In this document: positions 9,401 through 16,320 of the stretch, one piece after another
Numbering within the stretch: the stretch's first letter is position 1
Layout of the letters: each line of letters opens with the position of its first letter
Assembly: GCF_017573465.1 (NCBI RefSeq)
Contig: NZ_JAGEPF010000004.1
Location: 62,001 to 126,000, forward strand
DNA length: 64,000 nt
DNA from: Actinomadura violacea
GTDB lineage: Bacteria > Actinomycetota > Actinomycetes > Streptosporangiales > Streptosporangiaceae
Direction of reading: 5' to 3'
Position numbers and translations under genes: made by a program
The notes under the pieces: model-generated
Told to the model about the DNA's origin: nothing
Databases searched by the model: none
Seen by the model: the letters and a program-made list of their open reading frames with translations, nothing else

Positions 9401-9762
9401 CCCACACCCACCCCGTCGCGCACGTCCGCGGCGCGCTCGACGAACTCGGCGCCCTGTCGTCCGAGCGGCTGGCGAGGACGCCGGCCGACACCAACGTCGT
9501 CGTCGCGGGCCTGGTCACCCACCGGCAGCGCCCCCCGACCGCCGGCGGCATCGTCTTCATGACGCTGGAGGACGAGACCGGCATCATCAACGTCGTCTGC
9601 CCGCCGCAGGTCTTCCAGCGGTACCGGGGCCTCGCCGTCGACTCGCAGGCGCTGCTGGTCGGCGGGCGCCTCGAACGCGCCGACGGCGTCGCCAACGTCC
9701 GCGCCACCCGGCTGCGCCGCCTCCCCGTCCCCGGCAAGGTCCGCGCCCGCAACTTCCACTGA
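6493..9762 (+). CDS. dnaE2: Error-prone DNA polymerase III alpha subunit DnaE2
   Basis: A 1089-residue C-family polymerase that performs damage-induced translesion synthesis with ImuA' and ImuB. It starts at GTG (VGWHNPPISW, the usual DnaE2 opening). The PHP domain begins at about residue 50 with ELHVHSSFSFLDG and AITDHDGMYGA. The polymerase active site shows PDIDLDIEH, with Asp442 and Asp444 as the expected catalytic pair, and the third acidic residue lies in LVKFDLLGLG. Helix-hairpin-helix (GIRNLGDD) and OB-fold (VVAGLVTHRQRPPTAGG) regions follow. It shares the SOS promoter upstream of imuA' unless the hairpin before it separates expression. I saw no second SOS box directly in front of it. 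Confidence 0.96.
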   Translation: MGWHNPPISWREFEEKLSWRPGGRAPQEAPDEPEAPRRAEGGVPWAELHVHSSFSFLDGASSPDALVAEAARLGVETMAITDHDGMYGAVQFAQAAHEAGIETVFGSELSLGLPGPQTGEPDPAGRHLLVLARGPEGYARLCSAITGAQLAGGRKGRPVYDLDALAEAHDGHWAVLTGCRKGPVPAALESGGPDAAERELRRMVEMFGRENVFVELVDHDQPDDDERNDVLFELAARVGVDAVASNNVHFAAPGADARLAQAMAAVRARRGMDDMVGWLPAGGTAHPRSGAEMAQRLARFPGVLERTVELGRECRFGFDVVAPRLPDWPVPDGHSEASWLRHLVKEGALKRYGPPEAERVAGAYAQIAKELDVIEQLKFPGYFLIVHDIVEFCRNEGILCQGRGSAANSAVCYALGITGVDAVRHGLLFERFLSPGRDGPPDIDLDIEHKRREEAIQYVYNKYGRQCTAQVANVISYRPRMAVRDAARALGFSPGQQDAWSKSIDPRDPVGTETDIPAPVMELANRMLTLPRHLGIHSGGMVIADRPVGEICPIEWATMPNRSVLQWDKDDCAAAGLVKFDLLGLGMLAALHDCFDLVAEHHGPRHDLQSIPPEDPEVYDMLCDADTVGVFQVESRAQMATLPRLRPREFYDLVVEVALIRPGPIQGGSVHPYLRRRKGLEPAACPHPLMEPALRRTLGVPLFQEQMMQLAVDCAGFTPNEADQLRQAMGAKRAPERVERLRKRLLDGMAERGVPAAIAESVYEKILGFTGFGFPESHAQSFAHLVYASAWLKRHFPAAFTAALVRNQPMGFYSSQSLLADARRHGVVVRGVDINASDVHPTLEEPIEVTSDHPHAPAAPQPAIRAGLTGIRNLGDDTAELIAAGRPYTSMEDLARRVPLPAAALEALATAGAFESLGMTRREALWAAGALAGTGPGQLEGVTPGAAAPALPPMTPIEETLADLWATGVSHTHPVAHVRGALDELGALSSERLARTPADTNVVVAGLVTHRQRPPTAGGIVFMTLEDETGIINVVCPPQVFQRYRGLAVDSQALLVGGRLERADGVANVRATRLRRLPVPGKVRARNFH

Positions 9763-9884
9763 GCGCGGGCCGAACGCGGGCACTGCCGGGCGCGTCCCAT
9801 ATGTGTCATCGTTGTCACGGAGAGGGTCGCGTGCCGCCGCGGGGCGGCCGCCAAGGCGCGGCTCCGGCGAAAGGCAGAGCGCCG

Positions 9885-11927
9885 ATGGAGAGCCCACGGT
9901 CGCAACCACGGGGCCCCGCGCCGGCACCCCGCGAGCTGGGTCCGGACGACCCGGTGCAGGTCGGCCGGTACCGCATCGAGGCCCGGATCGGCGAGGGCGG
10001 GATGGGCGCGGTCTACCTCGGCCGCGACCCCGGCGGGCGGGCCGTCGCGGTGAAGGTCGTCCGCCCCGACCTCGCCGGCGACCGGATGTTCCTCGCCCGC
10101 TTCCACGACGAGGCCGCGCACGCCGAGCGGGTCGCGTCGTTCTGCACCGCGCAGGTGCTGGAGCACGGGACCGACCTCGGCCTCGCCTACCTGGTCACCG
10201 AGTACATCGAGGGGCCCTCGCTGCTCGACCACGTCACCGGCACCGGGCCGCTGTCGCCGGGGATGCTGCACGGCGTCGCGGTCGGCGTCGCCGCCGCGCT
10301 GGTCGCGATCCACAGCGCGGGCCTCGTGCACCGCGACCTCAAGCCCAGCAACGTGCTGCTGTCCATCTCCGGCCCCCGCGTGATCGACTTCGGCATCGCG
10401 CGGGCGCTGGACGCGGCGTCCTCGCACACCCGGACCGGGCAGGTCGTCGGCACCCCCGGCTGGTTCGCGCCCGAGCAGATCACCGCGCAGCGCGTCACCA
10501 CCGCGGTGGACGTGTTCGCGTGGGGCTGCCTGGTCGCCTTCGCCGCGACCGGCCGCAACCCGTTCGGGCAGGGCTCCTTCGAGATCCTCGCGGCCCGCGC
10601 GGTGCACGCCGAACCCGAGATCGGGGCGGTGCCGGACGCGCTGGCCGGAGTCGTCCAAGCCGCGCTGCGCAAGGACCCGGAGCGGCGGCCGAGCGCCCGC
10701 GACCTGCTGCTGGAGCTGGTCGGCGGCGCCGGCGAGGCCGCCGTGTCGCACACGCTCGGCGCGTCGTGGACGACCCCGCCCGTCCCGCGCCCGGACGTCA
10801 CGTCCCGCGACCCCGGCGTCACGTCCCGGGACCCGGGCGGCGCCGGACCGGTGCCGCACCCGGCGACCGCGCCCGCGAACGCACCGGCCGGGCCGACACT
10901 CTCGAGCGAACGCCGGCAGCAGATCCCGCACGCCGACACCCTGCCGTCCCACGAGATCGCGCCGGTTCCCGCGCGGCGCGACCGGCGCAAGCCGCTGATC
11001 GCGGCGGCGGCCGCCGCGCTGGTGGTCGCCGCGGCCGCGGCCGGCGGCGCGTACCTGCTCACCCGCCCGAGCGGGCACCACGGCGGATCCGGCACCGGAG
11101 ACACCGCCGCGGGCGGGCTCCCGGCCGGGCCGATGCTCGTCCGGATCGACACCGCGCGCGGCTGGCCGAAGGACTGCCACGCCGACATCGGCACCTACAC
11201 GCCCGGCGCCGCCGCCCCCCGCACGCTCGTCGGCGGGCCGGCCTGCGACACGCTCCCGGAGCGGTCACCGGACGGCAAGCACATCGCGTTCAGCCGCTCG
11301 GCCGACGGGACCGACTCCGCATGGGTGATGAACGCCGACGGCACCGGCCCGCAGAAGGTCACCGACATCGCCGGCGGGCGCGTCACCTGGTCACCCGACG
11401 GCACCCGCCTGGCCTACATGAGCGGCACCGGCGGCACCCGCCAGATCTCCACGATCACCCTCGCGGGCCGCACCGTCACCCGGCTGACCGACGACGGCTC
11501 GGCGAAGGACGACCCGATGTGGTCGTCCACCGGGAAGATCGTCTTCTGGAGCCGCAAGGACGGCGCCGAGCAGATCTACACCCTCGACCCCGAGCACCCG
11601 TCCCGGCCGTGGACGCGGCTGACCAAGGACGGCGTCCGCTCGGTGGACCCGGAATGGTCGCCGGACGGCTCGAAGATCGCCTACACGCACGGGACCTCCG
11701 CGCTCAGCGGCATCTGGGTGATGAACGCGGACGGCTCGAACGCGCACGCGCTCACCAGCGGCGCCCAGCACGACATGGACCCGGGCTGGTCGGGCAACGG
11801 CCGCTGGATCTGCTACGTCCGCGGCCCGGTCGGCGAACCCGTGATCCACGCCATCCGCGCCGACGGTACCGACGACCGCGTCATCACCCCGGCCGGGCAC
11901 ACCCTCGGCCACCCGAACTGGTCGTAG
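9885..11927 (+). CDS. Membrane Ser/Thr protein kinase (PASTA-less) with extracellular PD40/TolB-like propeller
   Basis: A 680-residue Hanks-type kinase. The kinase domain spans about 28-280: glycine loop GEGGMGAVYLG, Lys57, catalytic loop HRDLKPSN (His149-Asp151), DFG at 168-170 and GTPGWFAPEQ. A Pro-rich juxtamembrane linker follows, with VTSRDPG repeated twice (305-318), then one membrane segment (about 370-392). The outer part contains several beta-propeller repeats of the PD40/TolB type, seen as WVMNADGTGPQKVTD, VTWSPDGTRLAYMSG, PEWSPDGSKIAYTHG and WVMNADGSNAHALTS. The ATG at 9885 puts the kinase fold at a normal distance from the N-terminus. Probably senses an external ligand; the ligand and targets are unknown. 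Confidence 0.92.
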   Translation: MESPRSQPRGPAPAPRELGPDDPVQVGRYRIEARIGEGGMGAVYLGRDPGGRAVAVKVVRPDLAGDRMFLARFHDEAAHAERVASFCTAQVLEHGTDLGLAYLVTEYIEGPSLLDHVTGTGPLSPGMLHGVAVGVAAALVAIHSAGLVHRDLKPSNVLLSISGPRVIDFGIARALDAASSHTRTGQVVGTPGWFAPEQITAQRVTTAVDVFAWGCLVAFAATGRNPFGQGSFEILAARAVHAEPEIGAVPDALAGVVQAALRKDPERRPSARDLLLELVGGAGEAAVSHTLGASWTTPPVPRPDVTSRDPGVTSRDPGGAGPVPHPATAPANAPAGPTLSSERRQQIPHADTLPSHEIAPVPARRDRRKPLIAAAAAALVVAAAAAGGAYLLTRPSGHHGGSGTGDTAAGGLPAGPMLVRIDTARGWPKDCHADIGTYTPGAAAPRTLVGGPACDTLPERSPDGKHIAFSRSADGTDSAWVMNADGTGPQKVTDIAGGRVTWSPDGTRLAYMSGTGGTRQISTITLAGRTVTRLTDDGSAKDDPMWSSTGKIVFWSRKDGAEQIYTLDPEHPSRPWTRLTKDGVRSVDPEWSPDGSKIAYTHGTSALSGIWVMNADGSNAHALTSGAQHDMDPGWSGNGRWICYVRGPVGEPVIHAIRADGTDDRVITPAGHTLGHPNWS

Positions 11928-11936
11928 ACAGGGAGG

Positions 11937-12866
11937 TCAGCCGGCCAGGGAGTCCAGGCGGCGCAGGATCACGCCCTCGCGGAGCGCCCACGGGCAGATC
12001 TCCAGCTCCTTCAGCTCGAACAGGTCCATGGCCGCGTCCGCCACGATCGCGCCGGCGAGCAGCTGCGGCGCCCGCGACTCCGACACCCCGGGCAGCTCCG
12101 CGCGCTCGGCGGACGTCAGCTTCGCGAGCTTCTCGGTCCAGTCGGTGAGGTCGGCGTCCTGCAGGACGCGCCGCTGGTACGGTCCATCGGCCGAGGGCGC
12201 CGCCCCCGCGATCCGGGCCAGCTGCCGGAACGTCTTGGACGTCGCCACCGCGTGGTCGGCGGGCCCGTACCGGGACACCTCGCCGACGTGCCGGGCGATC
12301 TCCGCGCGGACGTGCCGGCGCAGCGCGCGGACCTCGTCGGCGGGCGGCGGGTCCGCGGTGAACCAGTCGCGGGTCAGGCGGCCCGCGCCGAGCGGCAGCG
12401 AGAACGCCGCGTCCGGCTCCTCGTCGATGCCGGACGCGATCTCCAGGGAGCCGCCGCCGATGTCGACGACCAGCAGCCGCCCCGACGACCAGCCGAACCA
12501 GCGGCGGACGGCGAGGAACGTCAGCCGCGCCTCGTCCTCGCCGGACAGCACGTCGATGCCGACCCGCTTCTCCGCCCGGATCCGGTCGAGGACCTCCTCG
12601 CCGTTGGCGGCGTCGCGGACGGCGGAGGTGGCGAACGCGACCAGGTCCTCGACGCCCTTGTCCTCGGCGACCTGCAGGGCCTCGTCGACGAACTCGCGCA
12701 GCAGCCGCTCGCCCCGCTCGGAGAGGCGGTCGCCGTCCTCCAGGTGCGCGGCGAGGCGCAGCTCCGCCTTGTGGGAGAACGCGGGGATCGGCCGCGCCCC
12801 CTGATGGGCGTCCACCACCAGCAGGTGCACCGTGTTCGAGCCCACGTCCAGCACGCCGAGTCGCAT
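11937..12866 (-). CDS. ppx: Exopolyphosphatase / guanosine pentaphosphate phosphatase family protein
   Basis: A 309-residue Ppx/GppA phosphatase of the ASKHA ATPase fold, which degrades polyphosphate or pppGpp in the cytoplasm. The phosphate-binding motifs are [17 protein letters not shown] at the N-terminus and [14 protein letters not shown] in the second half of the domain, with [16 protein letters not shown] between. The length matches short single-domain actinobacterial Ppx proteins and lacks the C-terminal HD-like extension of E. coli Ppx. The ATG at 12866 ([11 protein letters not shown]) is chosen over the longer open frame because it begins exactly at the domain. Convergent with the kinase gene, 9 bases away, and divergent from the next gene. 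Confidence 0.92.
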   Translation of the reverse strand: MRLGVLDVGSNTVHLLVVDAHQGARPIPAFSHKAELRLAAHLEDGDRLSERGERLLREFVDEALQVAEDKGVEDLVAFATSAVRDAANGEEVLDRIRAEKRVGIDVLSGEDEARLTFLAVRRWFGWSSGRLLVVDIGGGSLEIASGIDEEPDAAFSLPLGAGRLTRDWFTADPPPADEVRALRRHVRAEIARHVGEVSRYGPADHAVATSKTFRQLARIAGAAPSADGPYQRRVLQDADLTDWTEKLAKLTSAERAELPGVSESRAPQLLAGAIVADAAMDLFELKELEICPWALREGVILRRLDSLAG

Positions 12867-12953
12867 GTCCTCGACGGTATCGGACACCCGCGCGGCGAGA
12901 CCGCCAGACCGCCCTTCACGGAACAGAACACCCGTGGCACTACGGTGGGGCGC

Positions 12954-13382
12954 ATGGACGGGCAGGAGGCGCGGCGCTGGCGGGTGCCGCCCAAGGTCGT
13001 CGTGGCCAAGTGCGCGGCCGCCGCCGCGGTCGCGGCGCTGGCCGCGCTGAGCGGCGGCGACTCGGAGCGGCTGCTGCTGGCGGGCGTCGCGGCGCTCGGC
13101 CTCGCGGCCGTCGCGCTGCGCGACCTGCTGGCGCCCGTCCGGGTGGCCGCCGACCGCGACGGCGTCACGGTCGTCACCGGGTACGCGGGGCACCGCCGCG
13201 TCCCGTGGGAGGCGGTGACCGCGATCCGGGTGGACGAGCGGCGCCGGCTGCTGCTGCACACCCGGCTGCTGGAGATCGAGACCGCCGACGACCTGCACCT
13301 GTTCAGCGCCTTCGACCTCGGCGCCGACGTCCACGACGTAGCGGACGCCCTCTACCACCTCAGAGCCCGCACCACCCGCTGA
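12954..13382 (+). CDS. Small membrane protein with PH-like domain
   Basis: A 142-residue protein. Two hydrophobic segments lie near the N-terminus (about 18-37 and 47-65), followed by a cytoplasmic part with [20 protein letters not shown] and [16 protein letters not shown], the typical pattern of the bacterial PH-like domain found in small actinobacterial membrane proteins. Function is unknown for the family. It is divergent from ppx across 87 bases and ends 8 bases before the second copy of the dispersed hairpin, which could be its terminator. Confidence 0.8.
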   Translation: MDGQEARRWRVPPKVVVAKCAAAAAVAALAALSGGDSERLLLAGVAALGLAAVALRDLLAPVRVAADRDGVTVVTGYAGHRRVPWEAVTAIRVDERRRLLLHTRLLEIETADDLHLFSAFDLGADVHDVADALYHLRARTTR

Positions 13383-13390
13383 CCGAACCA

Positions 13391-13454
13391 CGTTCACTTG
13401 CGGCGTGTCGGCCTTAAGAAGGCGGTCTTAAGGCCGACACGCCGCAAGTGGACG
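13391..13454 (+). repeat. Dispersed hairpin element, copy 2 (between convergent genes)
   Basis: An inverted repeat of 29 bp (13391-13419 with 13426-13454) with one non-Watson-Crick position and a 6-base loop. That position is T13394 with G13451, a G-U wobble if the plus strand is transcribed. It shares the 22-base core with copy 1 and fills nearly the whole gap between the PH-like gene and rbsK. Both copies lie just downstream of a plus-strand gene, consistent with a role as a plus-strand terminator. Confidence 0.88.
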
Positions 13455-14351
13455 TCAGGCGGGGAGGTCGTCGGGGGTGGGGTAGGAGGTCTGGGCGCCG
13501 GGGCGGCGGACGGCGGCGGCGCCGACGCGGGTGGCGTAGCGGGCGGCGTCGCGCAGCGAGTCGCCGCGGGCGAGGCGCAGGCAGAGCGCGGCGGTGAACG
13601 CGTCGCCGGCGCCGGTGGTGTCGACCGCGTCCACCTTCGGGGAGGCGATCGCGGTGGTGCCCTCGGCGTCGGCGACGACGACGCCGTCGGCGCCGAGGGT
13701 GATCACGGCCGAGCGGGGGCCGGAGCGCAGCAGCGCCCCGGCCGTCTCCTCGGGTCCGGCGGTGCCGCCGAGCAGGTAGGCGGCCTCGTGCTCGTTGACG
13801 ACGAGGGGGTCGCAGAGCGCGAGGACGCCGGCGGGGACGGGCGCCGTCGGCGACAGGTTCAGCACGACGCGGGCGCCCGCCGAGGCCGCCGCGCGGGCGG
13901 CGGCCTCGATCGCGGGCATCGGCACCTCGAGCTGGAACGTCACCACGGACGCGGCGGCGATCATGTCGCGGGCCGCGGCGACGTCGTCCGGGGTGAGCCG
14001 GGCGTTCGCGCCGGGCGAGACGATGATGCTGTTGTCGCCGTCCGGGCCGACGGTGATCAGCGCGACGCCGCTCGGGCCCGGCGTGACCGCCAGGTGCGCG
14101 AGGTCGACGCCGGCGCCGGCGAGCGCGTCGCGCAGCAGCGCGCCGTGCCCGTCGTCGCCGACGCGGCCGACGATCCCGACCCGGCCGCCGAGCCGGGCGG
14201 CGGCGACCGCCTGGTTGGCGCCCTTGCCGCCCGGGTGGGTGGCGAGGTCGGAGCCGAGGACGGTCTCCCCCGGGTCCGGCCGCCGGTCGACGCCGACCAC
14301 CAGGTCCGCGTTGACCGAGCCGACCACGACGACGTCGTACTTCTCCGGCAC
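13455..14351 (-). CDS. rbsK: Ribokinase
   Basis: A 298-residue PfkB-family sugar kinase that phosphorylates ribose (or a similar pentose) at O5 with ATP in the cytoplasm. Signature motifs are VVGSVNADLV near the N-terminus, the substrate-binding HPGGKGANQAVAAARLGG, and VDAVDTTGAGDAFTAAL with the catalytic Asp in the GAGD anion hole. Length is normal for RbsK. It is the last gene of the lacI-rbsA-rbsCB-rbsK operon, 13 bases after the permease/binding-protein fusion. The hairpin element abuts its stop codon. Confidence 0.93.
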   Translation of the reverse strand: MPEKYDVVVVGSVNADLVVGVDRRPDPGETVLGSDLATHPGGKGANQAVAAARLGGRVGIVGRVGDDGHGALLRDALAGAGVDLAHLAVTPGPSGVALITVGPDGDNSIIVSPGANARLTPDDVAAARDMIAAASVVTFQLEVPMPAIEAAARAAASAGARVVLNLSPTAPVPAGVLALCDPLVVNEHEAAYLLGGTAGPEETAGALLRSGPRSAVITLGADGVVVADAEGTTAIASPKVDAVDTTGAGDAFTAALCLRLARGDSLRDAARYATRVGAAAVRRPGAQTSYPTPDDLPA

Positions 14352-14364
14352 GGCGTGCCCCTTC

Positions 14365-16320
14365 CTACTGCGTGGCGAACTGGGCGGCGTTCTCCGGCGT
14401 GGCGATCTTCACCGGCACCGGCGCGTTGGCGACCAGCCTGCCGCCCTTGGCGGCCTTGAGGGCGCTGTCCACGGCCATCTTGCCGAGCAGCCGGGGCTGC
14501 TGCGCGACGGTCGCGTTCAGGGTGCCGGCCTGGACGGCCTTGATGCCGTCCGGCGTGCCGTCGAAGGCGACGACCTTGATCTGCTTGCCGGCCTTGCCGC
14601 CGAGCGCCTTGATCGCGCCGAGCGCCATCTCGTCGTTCTCGGCGAACACCCCGTTGACGTCGGGGTGGGACTGGAGCAGGTTCGTCATGACGTCCAGGCC
14701 CTTGGTCCGGTCGAAGTCGGCGGGCTGCTTGGCGACGACCTGGATGCCGGGGTACTGCTTGAGGCCCTCACTGAAGCCCTGCCCGCGCTCGCGGGAGGCG
14801 GAGGTGCCCGGCTGCCCCTGGATCACGACGATCTTGCCCTTGCCGCCGAGGAGCTTCGCCATCTGCGCCGCGGCGTCCTTGCCGCCCGCGACGTTGTCGG
14901 ACGCGACGAGCTGCTCGACCTTGGCGCCGTTGACGGTGCGGTCGGCGGCGACGACGGGGATGTCCGCCCGGTTCGCGGCCTTCACCGCGGGCGCCGCGGC
15001 GTCGGAGTCGACCGGGTTGATGACGATCGCCTTCATGCCCTGGCTGGCATAGTTCTGCACCTGGTTGACCTGCTGCGACGCGTCGTTCTGCGCGTCGCCG
15101 ACGGTCAGCTTCACGCCGAGCCTCTTCGCCTCGTCCTGCGCGCCCTGGCGGAACTGGACGAAGAACGGGTTGTTCAGCGTGGACACCGACAGCCCGATCT
15201 TCACCGAGCCGCCGCCGGCCGCGCCGCCCGACTTGGAGCCGTTGCCGCCGGTGGTGGCGACGACCGCGGCGAGCGCGACGATCACCGCGACGACCGCGGC
15301 GCCGCCCGCCCAGAACGTCGCGGGGCGGACCTTCAGGCCGCGCCGCCGGACGGTGTCCAGCAGCACCGCCGCCGCGATCACGACGCCGATGACGACCTGC
15401 TGCCAGAACGCCGACACCGACAGCAGGTTCAGGCCGTTGCGCAGCACCGCGAGGATCAGCGCGCCGACCAGGGTGCCGAACGCCTTGCCCTTGCCGCCGG
15501 ACAGGCTCGCCCCGCCGATCACGACGGCGGCGATCGCGTCCAGCTCGTAGCCGTTGGCGGCCTGCGGCTGCGCGGAGGCGAGCCGGGACGCCAGCACGAT
15601 GCCGGCGACGGCCGCGAACGCGCCGGACAGCGCGTAGGTGACGAGCTTCTGCCGGTTCACCCGAATGCCCGACAGCCGCGCGGCCTCTTCGTTGCCGCCG
15701 ATCGCGTACATCGCGCGCCCGCTGTAGGTGCGGGCGAGGATCAGCGCGGTCAGCAGCCCCATCACGATCATCACGATGACCGGGACCGGCAGGTACTTGC
15801 CGATGGTGTCGCCGAGGTGGGTGACCGCGCCGGGGAACGCGATCGGGCTGCCGTCGGAGATCACCAGCGCGAGGCCGCGCGCGACGCCGAGCATCGCCAG
15901 CGTCGCGATGAACGGCGGCAGCTTCCCGTAGGTGATCAGCGCCCCGTTGACCAGGCCGGCGACGACGCCGACCACGACCGCGGCGATCAGCGCGAGCGGC
16001 CATGGCAGCCCGTGCTGCGTCGCCGTCCAGGCCAGCACCACCGCCGACAGCGCGGCGACCGCGCCGACCGACAGGTCGATCCCGGCGGTGACGATGACGA
16101 ACGTGACGCCGAACGCCAGGATCGCGGTGACCGCGGCCTGCACGCCGACGTTCAGCAGGTTGGTGACCGTCAGGAAGTCACCGGACGCGATGGCCAGCGC
16201 GATCACCAGGATGATCAGCCCGGCCAGCGCGCCGTTCTCGCCCAGCAGCCGGCCCGCGGCGCGCGCCGCGCCGCCGGACCGCGGCTCCTGCGGCCGCTTG
16301 CGCAACGTCTCAGTGGACAT
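14365..16320 (-). CDS. Ribose-type ABC permease fused to its substrate-binding protein (RbsC-RbsB fusion)
   Basis: A 651-residue fusion. Residues 1 to about 325 are an RbsC-type permease with multiple membrane helices and the family motifs VTAGIDLSVGA and AIGGNEEAARLSGI. An extra membrane helix follows (FWAGGAAVVAVIVALAAVVA), then a Gly/Ser linker (GGNGSKSGGAAGGG) and a complete RbsB-like type I periplasmic-binding domain (KIGLSVSTLNNPFFVQF to the C-terminus, with VAADRTVNG and VFAENDEMALGA). The binding domain is therefore tethered outside the cell to its own permease and replaces a separate lipoprotein. The ATG at 16320 has a GAGGAG site; an upstream ATG at 16347 is less likely. It overlaps the end of rbsA by 11 bases. 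Confidence 0.92.
   Translation of the reverse strand: MSTETLRKRPQEPRSGGAARAAGRLLGENGALAGLIILVIALAIASGDFLTVTNLLNVGVQAAVTAILAFGVTFVIVTAGIDLSVGAVAALSAVVLAWTATQHGLPWPLALIAAVVVGVVAGLVNGALITYGKLPPFIATLAMLGVARGLALVISDGSPIAFPGAVTHLGDTIGKYLPVPVIVMIVMGLLTALILARTYSGRAMYAIGGNEEAARLSGIRVNRQKLVTYALSGAFAAVAGIVLASRLASAQPQAANGYELDAIAAVVIGGASLSGGKGKAFGTLVGALILAVLRNGLNLLSVSAFWQQVVIGVVIAAAVLLDTVRRRGLKVRPATFWAGGAAVVAVIVALAAVVATTGGNGSKSGGAAGGGSVKIGLSVSTLNNPFFVQFRQGAQDEAKRLGVKLTVGDAQNDASQQVNQVQNYASQGMKAIVINPVDSDAAAPAVKAANRADIPVVAADRTVNGAKVEQLVASDNVAGGKDAAAQMAKLLGGKGKIVVIQGQPGTSASRERGQGFSEGLKQYPGIQVVAKQPADFDRTKGLDVMTNLLQSHPDVNGVFAENDEMALGAIKALGGKAGKQIKVVAFDGTPDGIKAVQAGTLNATVAQQPRLLGKMAVDSALKAAKGGRLVANAPVPVKIATPENAAQFATQ

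Noticed and set aside
6519..11927. An open frame of 1802 codons spanning dnaE2 and the kinase
   Set aside because: Its first two thirds are an Arg/Gly/Pro-rich shadow of dnaE2 in another frame; only the end, from 9885, is the real kinase gene. Many similar long shadows occur throughout this high-GC window.
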